Shown here: one piece after another, positions 48,940 through 61,267 of the stretch
Layout of the letters: each line of letters opens with the position of its first letter
How positions within the stretch are numbered: position 1 is the stretch's first letter
Source of the DNA: Leucaena leucocephala
Lineage: Eukaryota > Streptophyta > Magnoliopsida > Fabales > Fabaceae
Reading direction: 5' to 3'
DNA: 64,000 nucleotides
Assembly (NCBI GenBank): GCA_037074615.1
Contig: CM073566.1
Coordinates: 10,372,001 to 10,436,000, forward strand
Position numbers and translations under genes: made by a program
Notes under the pieces: generated by a model
Told to the model about the DNA's origin: nothing
What the model saw: only the letters and a program-made list of their open reading frames with translations
Databases searched by the model: none

Positions 48940-49690
48940 GACCCTCAGCCATGACCGGACTGGCCCCTTTCTTTACCATCATTTGATTTTTCTTATTTTT
49001 AGCTGACTTCAGCGTCACACAACGCCTTTAGATTATGCGGAATAAAATATTATTGGATCAAAATTAAAGTAGATAACCATTTTTTATTAAAAATATTTAC
49101 CTACTCTATACACTAGTTAATAACTCATTTAAAAAATTTAAATTATATTTTATTTTTAAAAAAATAAATCTCTTAATTTATAAAAAATAAAAAATTAAAT
49201 CAAATTAAAAAAATTAAAAATAACAAAAAATACGATTTATTTTATATAAATTATCTATTAACTAGAATTAAAATATAATAAATTATTGTATTTTAATTAA
49301 ATAAAATTTATAATAAATTTAAAAGTTTTAGAAGTCTACTTATAATATAAACTTTTATAAATAAAATTTTAAAATTTATATATTTATAAATAAAATATTT
49401 TAAATAGTGTATTTATAGTATAACATCCCATATTTTTATTCTAATATTAATATTTAATTTTAACGTGGAGATAGAAATTTTAAAATTTATAATTTTATAG
49501 TTATTGAAAAAAAAATTATACTTCAAGTGATCTCATTATGCAAATGGAATGAATAAAGAAATAAAGAAATAAATAACATAAAAATAATAGAAAAAAAACT
49601 CTAAAAAAAAAAACTCAGCCTCTAAAATTTTTAAATTTTTAAATGATAATGACATTTTGAAGTGGATTGAAAAGAAAGAAAAAAAAAGAG
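48940..49690. other. Very AT-rich spacer upstream of LCBK1
   Basis: No coding signal in 750 bp, with A/T above 80% over most of 49030-49650. The LCBK1 promoter should lie at its left side (about 48900-49050), but no clear TATA box or other element could be singled out. Confidence 0.45.
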
Positions 49691-50812
49691 CCGATATCCT
49701 CTCTCTATCGTGGAAACTTTCCCCTCCTCTTCTTCTTTCTCTTTCTACAGATCCAGCCATAGATCGAGGCAAAGCGACAGCGGAGGAATGCAAGGAGGAG
49801 GAAGCTGTGAGAAGGTCGAGGCGATGAGAGTAGGAGGTGCCGGAGAAGGGAGGTGTAGGGGTACCGGTGAACTCTTGAACCATGGCTCTGAAATTGGTGT
49901 TGCTGGTGAGAATGGTGGTGGGTGCTCGTCTTGATGCTCTGGTTCGCTTCTTTGGGTTCCATATTGCATTGGCGGGTGGTGATTAGAATAACCCATGCCC
50001 TGTAACTCTTGAACTTTAGGGTCCCAAGTGGATTGATCATAATTGAGGACATTAGTGACTGGAAGCAAATTCTCATTGTTGTACGAGTTGTCTGTGTTCA
50101 GAACAAAATGTTGAGGGTGCGGGAGGTCCAATGGTGCGGCGGTGACGCCATTAGGCCGAGACGTCTTCTGGGTGCGGCGGCGGCAAATGATTCTGTTGCT
50201 GGTGCTAGTGATAGGAGAGCTCATCCACTGTAAGCTTGAGTTTTGATTCCAAACTATTGTTACTGCTTGTGAGGTTGCCGACAGCCATGATCAGCGGTGC
50301 ATCGGGAAGGTCGTCTTTTAGGGAAACAATGCCATCTGCCACTGTGTTGGGTTCAAAGGATGATGTATGATCATACATTTCTTGAATTAATTTGCCTCAT
50401 GCACTTGTTCGAGCAACAGAAATTGAAAAATCGAATAAAAGAAAAAAAATCACACACTATGAATGCCAAAATATTACTATATATGGAGAAGGAACTGAGA
50501 AAAGAGGAATATCAAATCTCTAAGCTCAAAAATGTCTCTAGAATAATTAAGTAGCAAACATCATTGAAGATGATCAGATTGACTCCAATAATCGATTTCA
50601 AGTTTATTTTCGAAGGAGTCTCTCAAATCAAGTCCATATATAAGAGAGGAAAAATACTGAACTTATCGTAAGCTAACAAATTCTTTCAAACGAATTGTTG
50701 AGGAAAGTGAGCCGTACTTCACAGTTCATATGGCTGGATCTGCAGAAAGGGAAAGAAGAGGAGGAGGAGGAGGAAGGAAAGTTTCTACAGTGAAGAAAGA
50801 GGATAGAGGATA
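49691..50812. repeat. Inverted repeat bracketing the VQ pseudogene
   Basis: The arm at 49691-49764 ('gtggaaactttcccctcctc' to 'acagatccagccat') recurs inverted at 50729-50812 (minus strand 'gtagaaactttccttcctcc' to 'gcagatccagccat'), with about 75-80% identity over some 75 bp. Read outward, each arm starts ATGGCTGGATCTG(T/C)AGAAAG and could encode MAGS(V/A)ERERR. The arms are not obviously TE termini, and no target duplication was seen. Confidence 0.6.
49700..50290 (-). pseudogene. VQ-motif protein gene, broken
   Basis: VQ proteins are small plant nuclear regulators that bind WRKY factors through FxxxVQxxTG. On the minus strand, 49950-49850 reads 'KKRTRASRRAPTTILTSNTN' and then directly FRAMVQEFTGTPTPPFSG, the full VQ signature with the basic block typical of the VQ22 (JAV1) group. 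Upstream, in other frames, lie His/Pro/Gln-rich stretches ('NHLPPPHPEDV', 'GMGYSNHHPPMQYG') and a possible start ATG at 50288 (MAVGNLTSSNNSLESK). At least two frame changes and a stop separate these parts. Past the motif the frame goes on to 'SYSHRLDLLTASSS' and then runs into an inverted-repeat sequence (MAGSVERERRR) instead of a normal VQ C-terminus. VQ genes are usually intronless, so splicing is an unlikely explanation. Confidence 0.65.
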
Positions 50813-50909
50813 TAGGTATTTTCACCCCATACTTTTTCTGTCATTTCCTCAAAATGATGTGTAGAATCCCGCATCGAAAGTTTGGGAGGAGCAAGTGGAA
50901 CGTAGCATA

Positions 50910-53900
50910 TGTAACATCTTAAATTTTATTTATCTGTATAAGATTAATAAAAAAAAGAGGTTATAAAAATTTTGGGATGATAATAGAAAAAAAATAATTA
51001 TTAAGATAAATTTTAAACTAAAAAAAATGAGAATGTATGAAGTTATAAAAAAAAATAGATTAAATTGTAATTAATAAAAGTTTTAAGGACATAATAGATA
51101 TTTTTTAAAAGAAAGAGACTAAAGTGAAAGTCTAAAAGTTCCATGGTATAAAATAGAAGTAGACATAAACTTTGAGCATTAAGTATAATTATGAAAAGTT
51201 GAGGGCCTAAAGTGTAATTTTTAAAAGTTCAGGAGCAAAATGGTAATTGTGAAAAGTTGAGCCAGAAAAGGCTCAAAAATGCCTGAAAATAGTTTAGTCC
51301 CAAATTTTACTATAAAATAGAGAAAAGTATTCTGATCAGTTTAACGCAACGCAAAATTTTGATTTAAGGTCCCAATAAATTAATATTAATTTTTGAAGTC
51401 GGGAGATTATTACAGTATCTTCTGGACCTCATAATCAGATAAAATTTGGTATTAAATTCTTATAAATAATATAAGAATTTATGAAACTAACAGAAGTCAA
51501 AAAGGAGTCCTGTAAAATTAATTATGGAATTTAAAGTGAAATCGGACACCGATAAAGGGTTAAAGGAAATGTAGGGAATTTTTATCAGGATTTCTAGGTC
51601 TCAAAAAATTATGAGACTTTGCAGAGAATTCATTTTATATTAGAATGAATTTCTAAAAATGTTAGAACCAATAAAAGAGGTGTTTAGAATTTATTTCAAA
51701 ATTAGGTAATTTAAGGATATCGGTATGAAAAGTGCCTTGGGAAGTGTGCTAAAATTATGGTTTGGGCCTAAGTAAGCTCAATATGGGTCATATGGATGTC
51801 CATGGAGCCCAAGAAATTGTCATGTGGTCAAATGAATTTTTAGAATATTTTTAAAAGAAAAAAATTCAAGAAAAATTCAAGAAGCATGTGAGATGTATTT
51901 GTGGGACCCACAAGCTTTACACATGGCACCAAGAAGAAGAAGAAAGGGTTTTGACATGCACTAAAATGTAATAAAATAATATAAGAATTAACCTAATGAT
52001 GATTAAAGATAATTAATCTAAAAACCAACTAATCAAGTTTAAAATTAAGGAGTTATAGTAATTAGGAAAAGTGGGGTTATTATGGACCTAAAGTGACAAA
52101 GTTTTGGCTATAAATATCCCTCACATTCTTCACAAAAATGTGCCCCCTTAGTTCCCTTGGAGAAACTCTTGTCATTTGAAAACTCAACCAAAATAAAGGC
52201 AATTCAAGGCACTTAAAGGTCAAGATAGTTAAGGCATAAGGTAAGCAATCATTCCTAGCTTATTTATATATGTTTTGGAAGGATAAAACCTAGGTTTTAT
52301 TGGTTGGAAATTCTATTAAACCTAGAGCATGCTTGCTGTCCAAATTTTAAGTTGAAGTAGGAAGAAGAAAATAAAACTATAACTATGTGATTAATGGTTG
52401 GATAAGTTAGTTTAGGTGATTGGTTATTGAATTAAGTTGTAATCTTGATTTTACCATTGATGAGGCCATTCGACCTAGGGCTGTTCTAGACCAAGAAGAA
52501 TGAATTTCAATGATCTAATGCTTCTATTGAATTTATATGATAATTTTGTGCAAGATTAGATAGATTTGGAATCTTGGAAGCATTGGAATTGGAAGTTGTA
52601 ATTTTTAAGTCTTCTCTATTACTGTTCACACACATAAATAGTGATTGGAATTTCATAATTTTGATGCTTTCAATGGTTTTAAAATGAAAATTTGTGTGGG
52701 ATAAAGTAGAGAAATAAGTGTTAGAAGCATTGGAATCAAAATGAGAAATTTTGAGAAAATTGTACATCTCTTTCGGTTCTGTCTAGAACATGATGAAGCA
52801 GCTGGAATTTGAGCATTTTGAGTTCATAAATGGATTTATAAGGTCAAATTGCGTAGGGTAAAGTCAAGACATCAATTGATTCAAAGACCAAGCTAATTAA
52901 CAAAGATTAAAGAAAGTTACTTTAAGTAGATAAAGTTCAATGTTCAAGGAAGTTAAATTGTGATGAGTTAATAGTAATGTATGTGCATGAATATGCAATG
53001 GTTAGGATTTGATTTGTGTATTCAAGAAGGCAACCTCACTTCAAGGAAAGGTGACAAGGAAGAGGATAAAAAGAAAGTGAAGCATTAAGGTAGTAAACTT
53101 ACCTAAACTTGTATGTGTTGAATGTATGGTTGATTGTATTATGGCTTGATTGATGTTATTCATATGTAATTGTTGAAGCTCTGTGCTATGATTACTTTGG
53201 CCAATTCTATTTTATATGTTACATGGAAGCATGCACATTACATTATGTTGACACAATCACAAGCAAGCACTAATACCAAGCATTGATGCATACATTGTTT
53301 AGTACGTTTACTACTGAGATTTCCCTAGAAATCTCACCCCAAATTATATCTCCAATCCACAAGAACCTCAAGCATGAGAGAGGAGGAATATTAGATGATG
53401 ATATGGTTTGCTTGTATGGTTATATATAGACAAGTTTTGAGATGAATGTATGTAAAGTTAGTTGTTAAAATTTTGCACTTGAACAATAGACAGTTTGAAG
53501 CTATGGTAGTTGGTCTGTAATTAAAAATAGTTAATGATATAATAAATGTATGATATTTTAGCAATAGTTATTTAACATGTCAAACTTCATTTTGACACCA
53601 AGTATGCCTTATTTCAATATCTGTACAAAGAGAACGAATTTTCTAAAGTTGGGGACCATAATCTATTTTTCATAATTTTGACCAAATGAACAGTAAACTT
53701 TGACGTCATAGTTGACTCAGTTGACTAGTCAATTGGTCCAAGTAAGTATTTTTCACTTAAATATCAAGATGTTATCTTCAATTAGCCTTTTGAACCACTT
53801 CATTTCTATTTTTCTAGAATTAGTTATGATTTTTCAAATTTCATCACCGAATTTGGAATTACCAAATGAACAGTAACTGTGAACTTGAAAATTTCAGATT

Positions 53901-53984
53901 TTGTAATTGAATTTCAATGGATTTATAAGTGGTTCTAAATGCTACCAAATAGTCCCTAAAACGTACAAAAGTAAGGATGTTACA
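50910..53984 (-). mobile_element. Second copy of the 3-kb LTR, reversed
   Basis: On the minus strand this begins TGTAACATCCTTACTTTTGT (53984) and continues 'gggactatttggtagcattt', matching the start of the solo LTR at 25249. It ends 'ttatacagataaataaaatt' then TTAAGATGTTACA, matching the end at 28186. Length is 3075 bp against 2938 bp. The internal repeated unit recurs at about 52490-52880. The flanking 5-mers (GCATA, AAATC) do not match, so the target duplication is eroded or the copy was rearranged. No coding domains are present. Confidence 0.85.
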
Positions 53985-56440
53985 AAATCCCACGTAGACT
54001 AAAATAGAATTTGAGAAGGAGTTAAGAGCCTATAAATAAGAGATGCTATGGTGGAGTTAAGCACTCCTTTTGATGGCTCCCATTGTTTTTTATGTGTTTT
54101 TGGAGCCAAGAGAATTCTAGAGGCCGAAGATATATGGTTTTGGTAAAGTCTTAATTACAACTTCATTAATTGTTAGATCGAGGCAAACTTTGGTCAATAG
54201 TCCCAGACATCCTATGCATCATATCCAATGGTCAAAATTGTGATTTATTTATAGACCAAAATTTGGACAGTAGCCTCATGATGTCCTAATAGTTTATTTT
54301 AACAGTAGGATTTCAGATTTGACATCTATGTTCCACCGTTACTGGCATAAGGATAGCTTAGAAGGAATGTACTAGAACAATTTGGCTTGAAATGACAATC
54401 AAGTAACATGGTTCTTACCTACCTTATCTGCTAGTGCCTTTATGAGGCTTTAAAATGAGTAAAAACCTTTAGGAAAGTACTTTAAGTGATTTTGGGATAG
54501 GATAACTTGTAGAATTGATGAGAAAACTTTATGGAAATTAGGATTAGCGTTGTGGGACTATTGTATGATAGAAAGTTATGAACTTTAGAACCCTAGGTCT
54601 GGATATATGACCTGTTGTTAAACTTATGTAATTATTAACGTACTGTGCAACTTGTTATGTTGAGTGATCAGAATATGCATTTATTATTTGTAAGTGATAT
54701 TACTTTATGAGGTATGCTAAAACTTGTATTATTAGGAGTGTGTATAAAGTCCACTGTCCGGTACGCCCACCTGAGTCCACAAAAAAAAAGAGCCCTGCCT
54801 AACCCGAAAAATGTAAGGCCTAATCAGGCATCGTGCTGCAAAATACAGCCTATCTTTCTTCAAGCTCGGCACCTGGCAGGGGCTGCCTTGCCCATGCATA
54901 CACCTTCTTTTTCTTTTTTATTTTTTTCCCGTAGATGCTACACTTGGAGGGGAGAATATGATAGCTACTAGTAACTAAAGGGTCATTTTATAAATATGAG
55001 TAGTCAAGTAGATAAGTTATATCCTTTAAAATTGATAACTAGATTATTTCTTTCTTTCTTTTTTTAACTTTGCTAACCATCATATGATTATATTATAAAT
55101 TATAATTGTTTCTTTTATTTTTTTTATATGCTTCATCATTATGAAATTTGGGGAGATTGATACAAAGTTGCAATTGTAAACTACTTATACTTCAAGGCTT
55201 TTATATATATATATGTAATGGACTTCAAGATTTTAATTAATATTTTTTTGTTGCCTTGTTCTTAGTGGATTATGGATTTTATTTAACTCTTGAAGATATA
55301 TGAATATGGTATTATTTTATAAATTTATAATTGCAGATTTTTGTCCCAATATGAGCAGAACATCACCACTTGGGCATGAAAGCCTACCCTACCCTACCCA
55401 GTCTTGCCTATATATACCCCTAATTATTGCTTGTTAATTGCATTGTACAGCTGTGATATGGGATCAGGAGCATTGAATGGTAAGTAATTAATGTGTTTAT
55501 GTGAACTGTTGTAACTAAGTTGTATTATTGTAATTGAATTGAACTTGTATTTTTGCTTGTTAACGGTGTTGTATAGCTATGATATAGGATCATGGGCACT
55601 GAATTGTAAGGAATTAATGTGAATGGAATCCGACATGCATATGTGGCTGTGTGATCTATTGAGAATTGATCTATTACGTTTGTAATTATTGAATTGAATG
55701 ATATACAGGGGAGGTGATGTGATTGGTAATACAATCTCTACCACGTGGTCTGCCTCAATAGTGCACATTATGTTTGACCATTTGAGAGGGTAATACAACC
55801 TCATTTACAACCTCTAAAGATATCCCAGGGTAGTATATCCTGAGGGCGATAAACCCGTTAGGATATCGGGTAGTAAACCCACTAGGACAACATATCCTTT
55901 TCTGAAAAAAACCTATGGCCTGTGTGTACTTTGCCAACTTTGGCTGGTATATATCACACGTGTAAGGGAACTCGTGAGAGCTTTTAGTCACATGGTCTAT
56001 AAGTTAGTATATAGGTTCAAGTTGACAGTTATAAGGTTATAAGACATGAAATAAATACAAAATAAAAGTGAATGACTATGATGAATGTATGACTGTTAAA
56101 TATGAATGACTAAAATAATTGTATAACTGTTGATGTTGTCCACTGGTTCTGTATATTGTTAATAAATGTTGCTTGTTATGAATCTTTAATATATGTCTTT
56201 GGTTCGAATGCTAGTCCCACATGACATCTCATATGGGTACTAGTAGCTAAGATGGGTAGAAATTCATGTTATTAATATAGTGGTCTCACCTCGCTACAAT
56301 TACCATTTCAGGTGAGAGCACCAGAGGGGTCACAGTAGAAAAGGTATCGGAAGCGTTAGGTCACGTTGTTGGTGACCACACTATGTATTTTTTTTCTATT
56401 TTGATTTGCTACCTTGGGATTTGAGCATTTTGTTTAATTA
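53985..56440 (+). mobile_element. Probable Ty3/gypsy-type LTR, host of a small hAT-like element
   Basis: The left side 'aaatcccacgtagac' followed by 'gagcctataaataagag' (54029-54045) has the look of a plant LTR start with a TATA box. The right side (55720-56360) has the phrase series shared with 33490-34760 ('gtcccacatgacatctcat', 'ggtctcacctcgc', 'ggtatcggaagcg'). Between them, 54733-55424 looks like a separate insertion. No retroelement coding domain was seen. The true left end is unclear because it abuts the reversed LTR. Confidence 0.35.
54733..55424. mobile_element. Candidate non-autonomous hAT element
   Basis: The left edge TAGGAGTGTGTATAAAGTCC and the inverted right edge TAGGGGTATATATAGGC share the TAGGRGTRT start of hAT termini. 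Inside the edges are GC-richer blocks ('ccctgcctaacccg', 'cctaccctaccctaccc') that resemble hAT subterminal DNA. ATTATT occurs just outside each end but not as a clean 8-bp duplication. No transposase frame. Confidence 0.4.
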
Positions 56441-56746
56441 TGATTCATGCAATGTTGTCATTTAATCCTTGGACTTTTTGACTCTGTTGGAACCATTGCT
56501 TTATTGGTTATCTGGATGTGCCAACGGGTTATTGATCCGAATCATGAACAATTAATCGGGTTTGAATAAGTGGATCTAGTGAACTATATGGTTATTAATT
56601 TGAAGATGAATTCCTTGTTATTTTTGTTTGTATATGCTATCAAACATTAGAAGTTTAAATAACCATGTTAGAGAGTTGAGCCTTTCCTAACATGGTTAAG
56701 GCTATAAGGTAAGGGGTTCCTTTTATTACCATGATATAGGACGGTA

Positions 56747-56898
56747 GTAGTGGATTCCTTTCCATATCATGGTAATTCCATAATGAATTAATGAAAATTT
56801 TAGATAAACAATTTTATTCACCTAGTGGATTCCTTTCCATATCATGGTAATTCCATAATGAATTAATGAAAATTTTATATAGTCAATTTTATTCACCA
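56747..56898 (+). repeat. Tandem duplication of about 74 bp
   Basis: 'tagtggattcctttccatat' through 'caattttattcacc' occurs twice in direct succession with only a few differences. 'catggtaa' phrases around it resemble those at 700-900 and 34.9-35.0 kb. Confidence 0.85.
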
Positions 56899-57289
56899 CA
56901 GTAAATGTGTATATATCTTCCTATCGTGTTAAATATGTGATATTTCTAGTAGGATATCACATAGCCTACGTATAATTAAACATGTCAAGCTTTAGAAAAA
57001 AAAGCATGACCTATTTAAGCTAAAAAGTCTTTAAATAAGCCCGAAGAGTGGGTTATTTACTAAACATGCCGTGTCTTATCAAAGTAGGCCAGACATAGGC
57101 CCCTATTAAAAGTCTAGCATATTTTCACCCCCAAAGGAGAGGGAGTGAGTCAATGTTGTTAAAAGTGTAAACTTAAATTTGGATTTAGATATTTTAGTTG
57201 AATTTAAGTATAGGATATTTCTTGTATTATATATGGTCTTACTATTTGTAAAAAAGCTTTTCTTAAAATTATTTTATATTCATTTCTAT

Positions 57290-58310
57290 TATCTCTTCTT
57301 GTACCCATAATTTTATATTTATTATATCTCTCTTATTGAATCTTATAATAGTATTCGTCTTTGTTCATTTTTTTTTATTTCTAAATTATTCTCTATATAA
57401 CTTTTTTCAATAAAACTTCTCCTATATTTTGATCAATTAAAGTTATTATTTCTTCCCATATTACTCCTTTTGTAACTTCTAATTTTATAAAAAAATTTCT
57501 TGAGTTAAGTCTATTTGTCTTGTTCTTAGTCTTATTCGTGCTATATTAGAATTTATTGAGATTTCTGCTAATAAATTTCTTTCATAATCATCTCTTTGAC
57601 TTAGTGATCTTAATAGTCTTCTTGTTTCAGGTCTATCTATTGGATATTCTATACTTCTCCTCGGATTATTAATATTTACATTTAAAAATAGTGTATTGAT
57701 TCTTAGACTTCTTTGTCATAAGTTATCATTTGTTTGTATTCTTCTAGGATTCATTGTCTGATTATAATTAATAGTTGTATCTAATTCTATTTATAATTAT
57801 TCTGGAATAGTTATATTTATTAGATCTAATTGTACTTCTTTTAATATTGGCATAAAATATTTATCTATTGTTATTTTTTCCTAAGATTTTTTATATATCT
57901 TATGTTCATTTGTAAAAACTAATCATATCATAACAGCTATAATTATAGCTCTTACTTCTTCTAACATTTTTATTCCTCCTAATTTATGATATATAATTAT
58001 AGACTTATTCATATATTCATTAACTCTTGATATCGCAAAATTAATATTTTCTGTAAATTTCAATTTTTGATATATTAAATTTTCTATTAATATTTATAAT
58101 ATGCAATCTTTTACACTATTTATAATTCTTCCATCAGTTATTAATAATTCTATAAGTGAATCTATTCCCTCTTTAAAGTAATTTTTTACAAGTAATTGAA
58201 CTCCTACTATATAAATTTATGGAACTTTATCTTTAAATGATAATTTAAATATTTTATTTTCTATTAAGTTTTTACTTACTAAAGGTAGTCTTAAAACTCC
58301 TTCTCTTAAA
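57290..58310 (-). pseudogene. Endogenous caulimovirid-like movement protein region
   Basis: Directly after the capsid-like part, leftward frames give a region with the layout of a 30K-superfamily movement protein. A hydrophobic/basic lead is followed by the 'ITDGRIINSVKDC' patch (about 58140-58100) carrying the family's conserved Asp, then an 'NLIYQKLKF' strand (about 58080) and an 'FTNEHKIYKKS' stretch (about 57910). A basic tail comes last, rich in Arg ('RPETRRLLRSLSQRDDYERN', 57640-57580). In viruses these proteins open plasmodesmata. Here stops at many places prevent any product. The capsid-then-MP order and the lack of protease/RT nearby are unusual for this family. The match is by pattern only. 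Confidence 0.5.
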
Positions 58311-58559
58311 ATTGATTCTATATGGTGTTTGTTTTCTAGTACTACATATGCACATTTTTTTTTCTTACTTTTTATTATTTTACTAACTTTATTTATAAAA
58401 CTTTCATTTTTTTTATTTTTCTGGTGTCATATCTAATTTTATATCCTTAATTTTATTATATTGTTTTCATTAAAAGTTATTCTTCTATCACATATTTCTT
58501 CCTTTTCATCTCTATATTCTTCATATTCTTTACCTTGATTACTTGTTCCTTCATTTCTA

Positions 58560-60760
58560 CTGTATTCATCATATAAAATTTATAATTTTCATCTTCTTCA
58601 ATGGATGAATATTCTAACTTAGATTCTTCTTCTAATTCATTTTCATCATTATTTTCTATATATTTTAATTTATAAATATATATTTTTAGATTTTCTATAT
58701 CACTGTATATCGGTTCTTTAAATTTTAACGATTATAATTCATATTCGAATGCTTGTTCTAATATTTTCATCATTTTTTTTGTTTTTTACATTCTGTACTT
58801 ATATGCCCTATTTCTCCACAATTATAACATTTATATTTTCTTAGTTTTTTACTATAATTAATTTTCTTTTTTCCTTTCTTAAAATATCTCATAAATTTAA
58901 ATTTCCTAAACAAAATTTCTTTTAGATATTTTTAAATCTATATTTTTTCAAAATTTTCCTTTTTTTTCTTTATTTTTTCGCTTTACATCCCCAATTTTCC
59001 ATATTTTAATATTATTTTATTAGTTTTATAATATTTTATATTTCTCTAAGCCTATTTTCATTTATCTGTTAAATAATTTTTTCTTCCTCCAATAGTATCT
59101 AAAAATGGTATTAAGTCTATTCTTGTTCCAAAAGTTTTATTATAATAATCTATTATAGTTTCAGATATCAATTTTGATAATTTTTTATAAAATAAATCTA
59201 AGTAAAATCTTTGTAGTTCACATTTTTTTTATTCTAGCTTCATAATAATATTTTTTTTTAAATTCACACACACATATATATATTGATTTAAATATTTTAG
59301 ATCTAAATTACATATTTCTATTTCATGTAATTTTTCTATAGCTTTTTTAATTTTTGTTTCTTCATTTAATGCTGCACTTCTTCTTACAAATTTATTTTTT
59401 AAAATTTGTTCATATCTTCTCATTAAAAATGCATAAAATTCTCTTCTATTATGATAAGAGTGATTTACTTGTCTTATATTTTTTCTAAATTTATGGGTTT
59501 TACTTTTCCACTAATTACGTATATTTCTTATAAAACTCGATTTTACTATGAAACTAGCCATATTTACTTCTATATTGTTTTCTATTAATACTATTAATTG
59601 TGCCTTACTCCATTCTTCTAATATTTTTTTATTATCTAGATTACAATCTAAATCTAACCATATTCCAATATTAGGTATATTTCTAATTTCATATTATTCT
59701 AAAAGTATAAGTATAAATCCTGATTTATTTTTAAAAGCAATTTCAAAATGTATTTTAATATTTGTCAAAGGTTCTTTATGGTATAAATTACTTTCTACTT
59801 CTACTTCCTTTTGATTTCCTACATTAGTTCTAAAAAGGCTTGTTTCAGCTTGATTTCTCAGTTTAGTTATATTACTATTTAATATTTCCACTTCTTCTAT
59901 ATTTATTTTTCTTAAATCTTCAAAGTTTCCTATCCTTGCTACATTTCCAAGATTCTCTTCTTATATCTTCCAAATTTTTTTCTTCTTGACTCATTATTTC
60001 TTTTGTTTGTTCTTCATTTAATTCTAAACCATTCATCATGTTTATTATCACATTTTTCTCTTTTTCTACAGAGGGTTTTAATATTTCTAATAAACAACCT
60101 ATTTATGATCCCATATTACATGCTATTTCTACAATCTTATTACTTTCTTTTTCATCTAAATCTATTTCTTTATTTCTTTGTTCCATTATCAGCATTTCAC
60201 TTCTTTCTCTTTCTCTTTGCAAATCTACTTTTTCAATTTCTTCATAAATTGTCCATATGTTTTTATTTAATACTTCCTGTCTTTTTTTTTAATTTCTTCA
60301 GTTAAAATTCTTGTCTGTTTAACATTTTCATCTAGAGTTTGCTATCTTATTTTATTCTAATTTATCTCATATTCCTCTATTTGATCTAATATCCTTAACA
60401 TATTTATTTCTAATTTTTCTTTTATAAGTTCTATTTTATTTTCAATTTCTAATGCTTTCATTATTTGATTTATATTTCTTTTTACATATGCTAATTCATT
60501 TGTATTATTTTTAATTTTTTTCTCATGTCATATAACTTTTGTTCTAATAGTTTTGATAATTCTATTAATCTATCTATTTTATATTTTTCTTGTTCTTTAT
60601 CTATAATTTATTTTGTTTATTTTGGTAATTTATTGAAAATAAATCTTATAAAATTATGGGTAGAAGAAAATACTATTATAAGTATATTCTTCATAATACT
60701 ATATAAACTAGAGATTTATCTCGAATGCATTCATAAGGGTGATAAATATATGTTATAATT
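58560..60760 (-). pseudogene. Endogenous caulimovirid-like capsid region with CCHC zinc knuckle
   Basis: Read leftward, degraded frames give first a Lys/Glu-rich coiled-coil-like stretch (60300-60000), then a mixed region (59890-59230; for example 'NIGIWLDLDCNLDNKKILEE'). Next come a basic run and a clear CCHC knuckle CYNCGEIGHISTEC (58829-58788). An acidic tail follows ('EPIYSDIENLKIYIYKL', about 58720-58650; 'ELEEESKLEYSSIEEDENY', about 58640-58590). A capsid with a knuckle followed by an acidic tail with a YSD-type motif is characteristic of Caulimoviridae. A Ty3 gag is the alternative. Many stops and frameshifts make it non-functional. The very high A/T content sets it apart from the host genes. 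I did not attempt to restore it. Confidence 0.55.
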
Positions 60761-61267
60761 GTTTAATTATTTATAATTATTATATATTAGAGTTAGAAAT
60801 TTAAAATATAATAGAGTTAATTAATATGATTATTGATTAATTATTACTATGAGTTTAAAATTTTTTAAAGATCAAAATAATTTATGATTATTATAAATCA
60901 TCATTATGGTTAAAAATTTAAAATTTAAAATATTATAAAATCAATTAATGTAATTACTAATTAATTACCATAATAAAATTTAAAATTATTGATTGCGACT
61001 TATAAATAAATAAATTAAAAGTATTAAATCAAATCGATCAAAATCTATTTATATTTAAACTATGTATTACAAAATTTTAAAAATATAGTTAGTTGATGAT
61101 TGGTGATTGATACTAGTAATTATGTATATTGGCATTATTAAATTTTTAATTAAAAGTGGTAAACTTGTATTTTATTAAATTATATAATAATATTAATAAT
61201 AATGTCATCGTTAAATTTATATATTTATATAATATAAACTTTATTAAAAATACATAAAATAATTTAT

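Noticed and set aside
50297..50554. Plus-strand frame of 85 codons beside the VQ fragment
   Set aside because: Antisense to the likely VQ upstream region, with no recognised motif.
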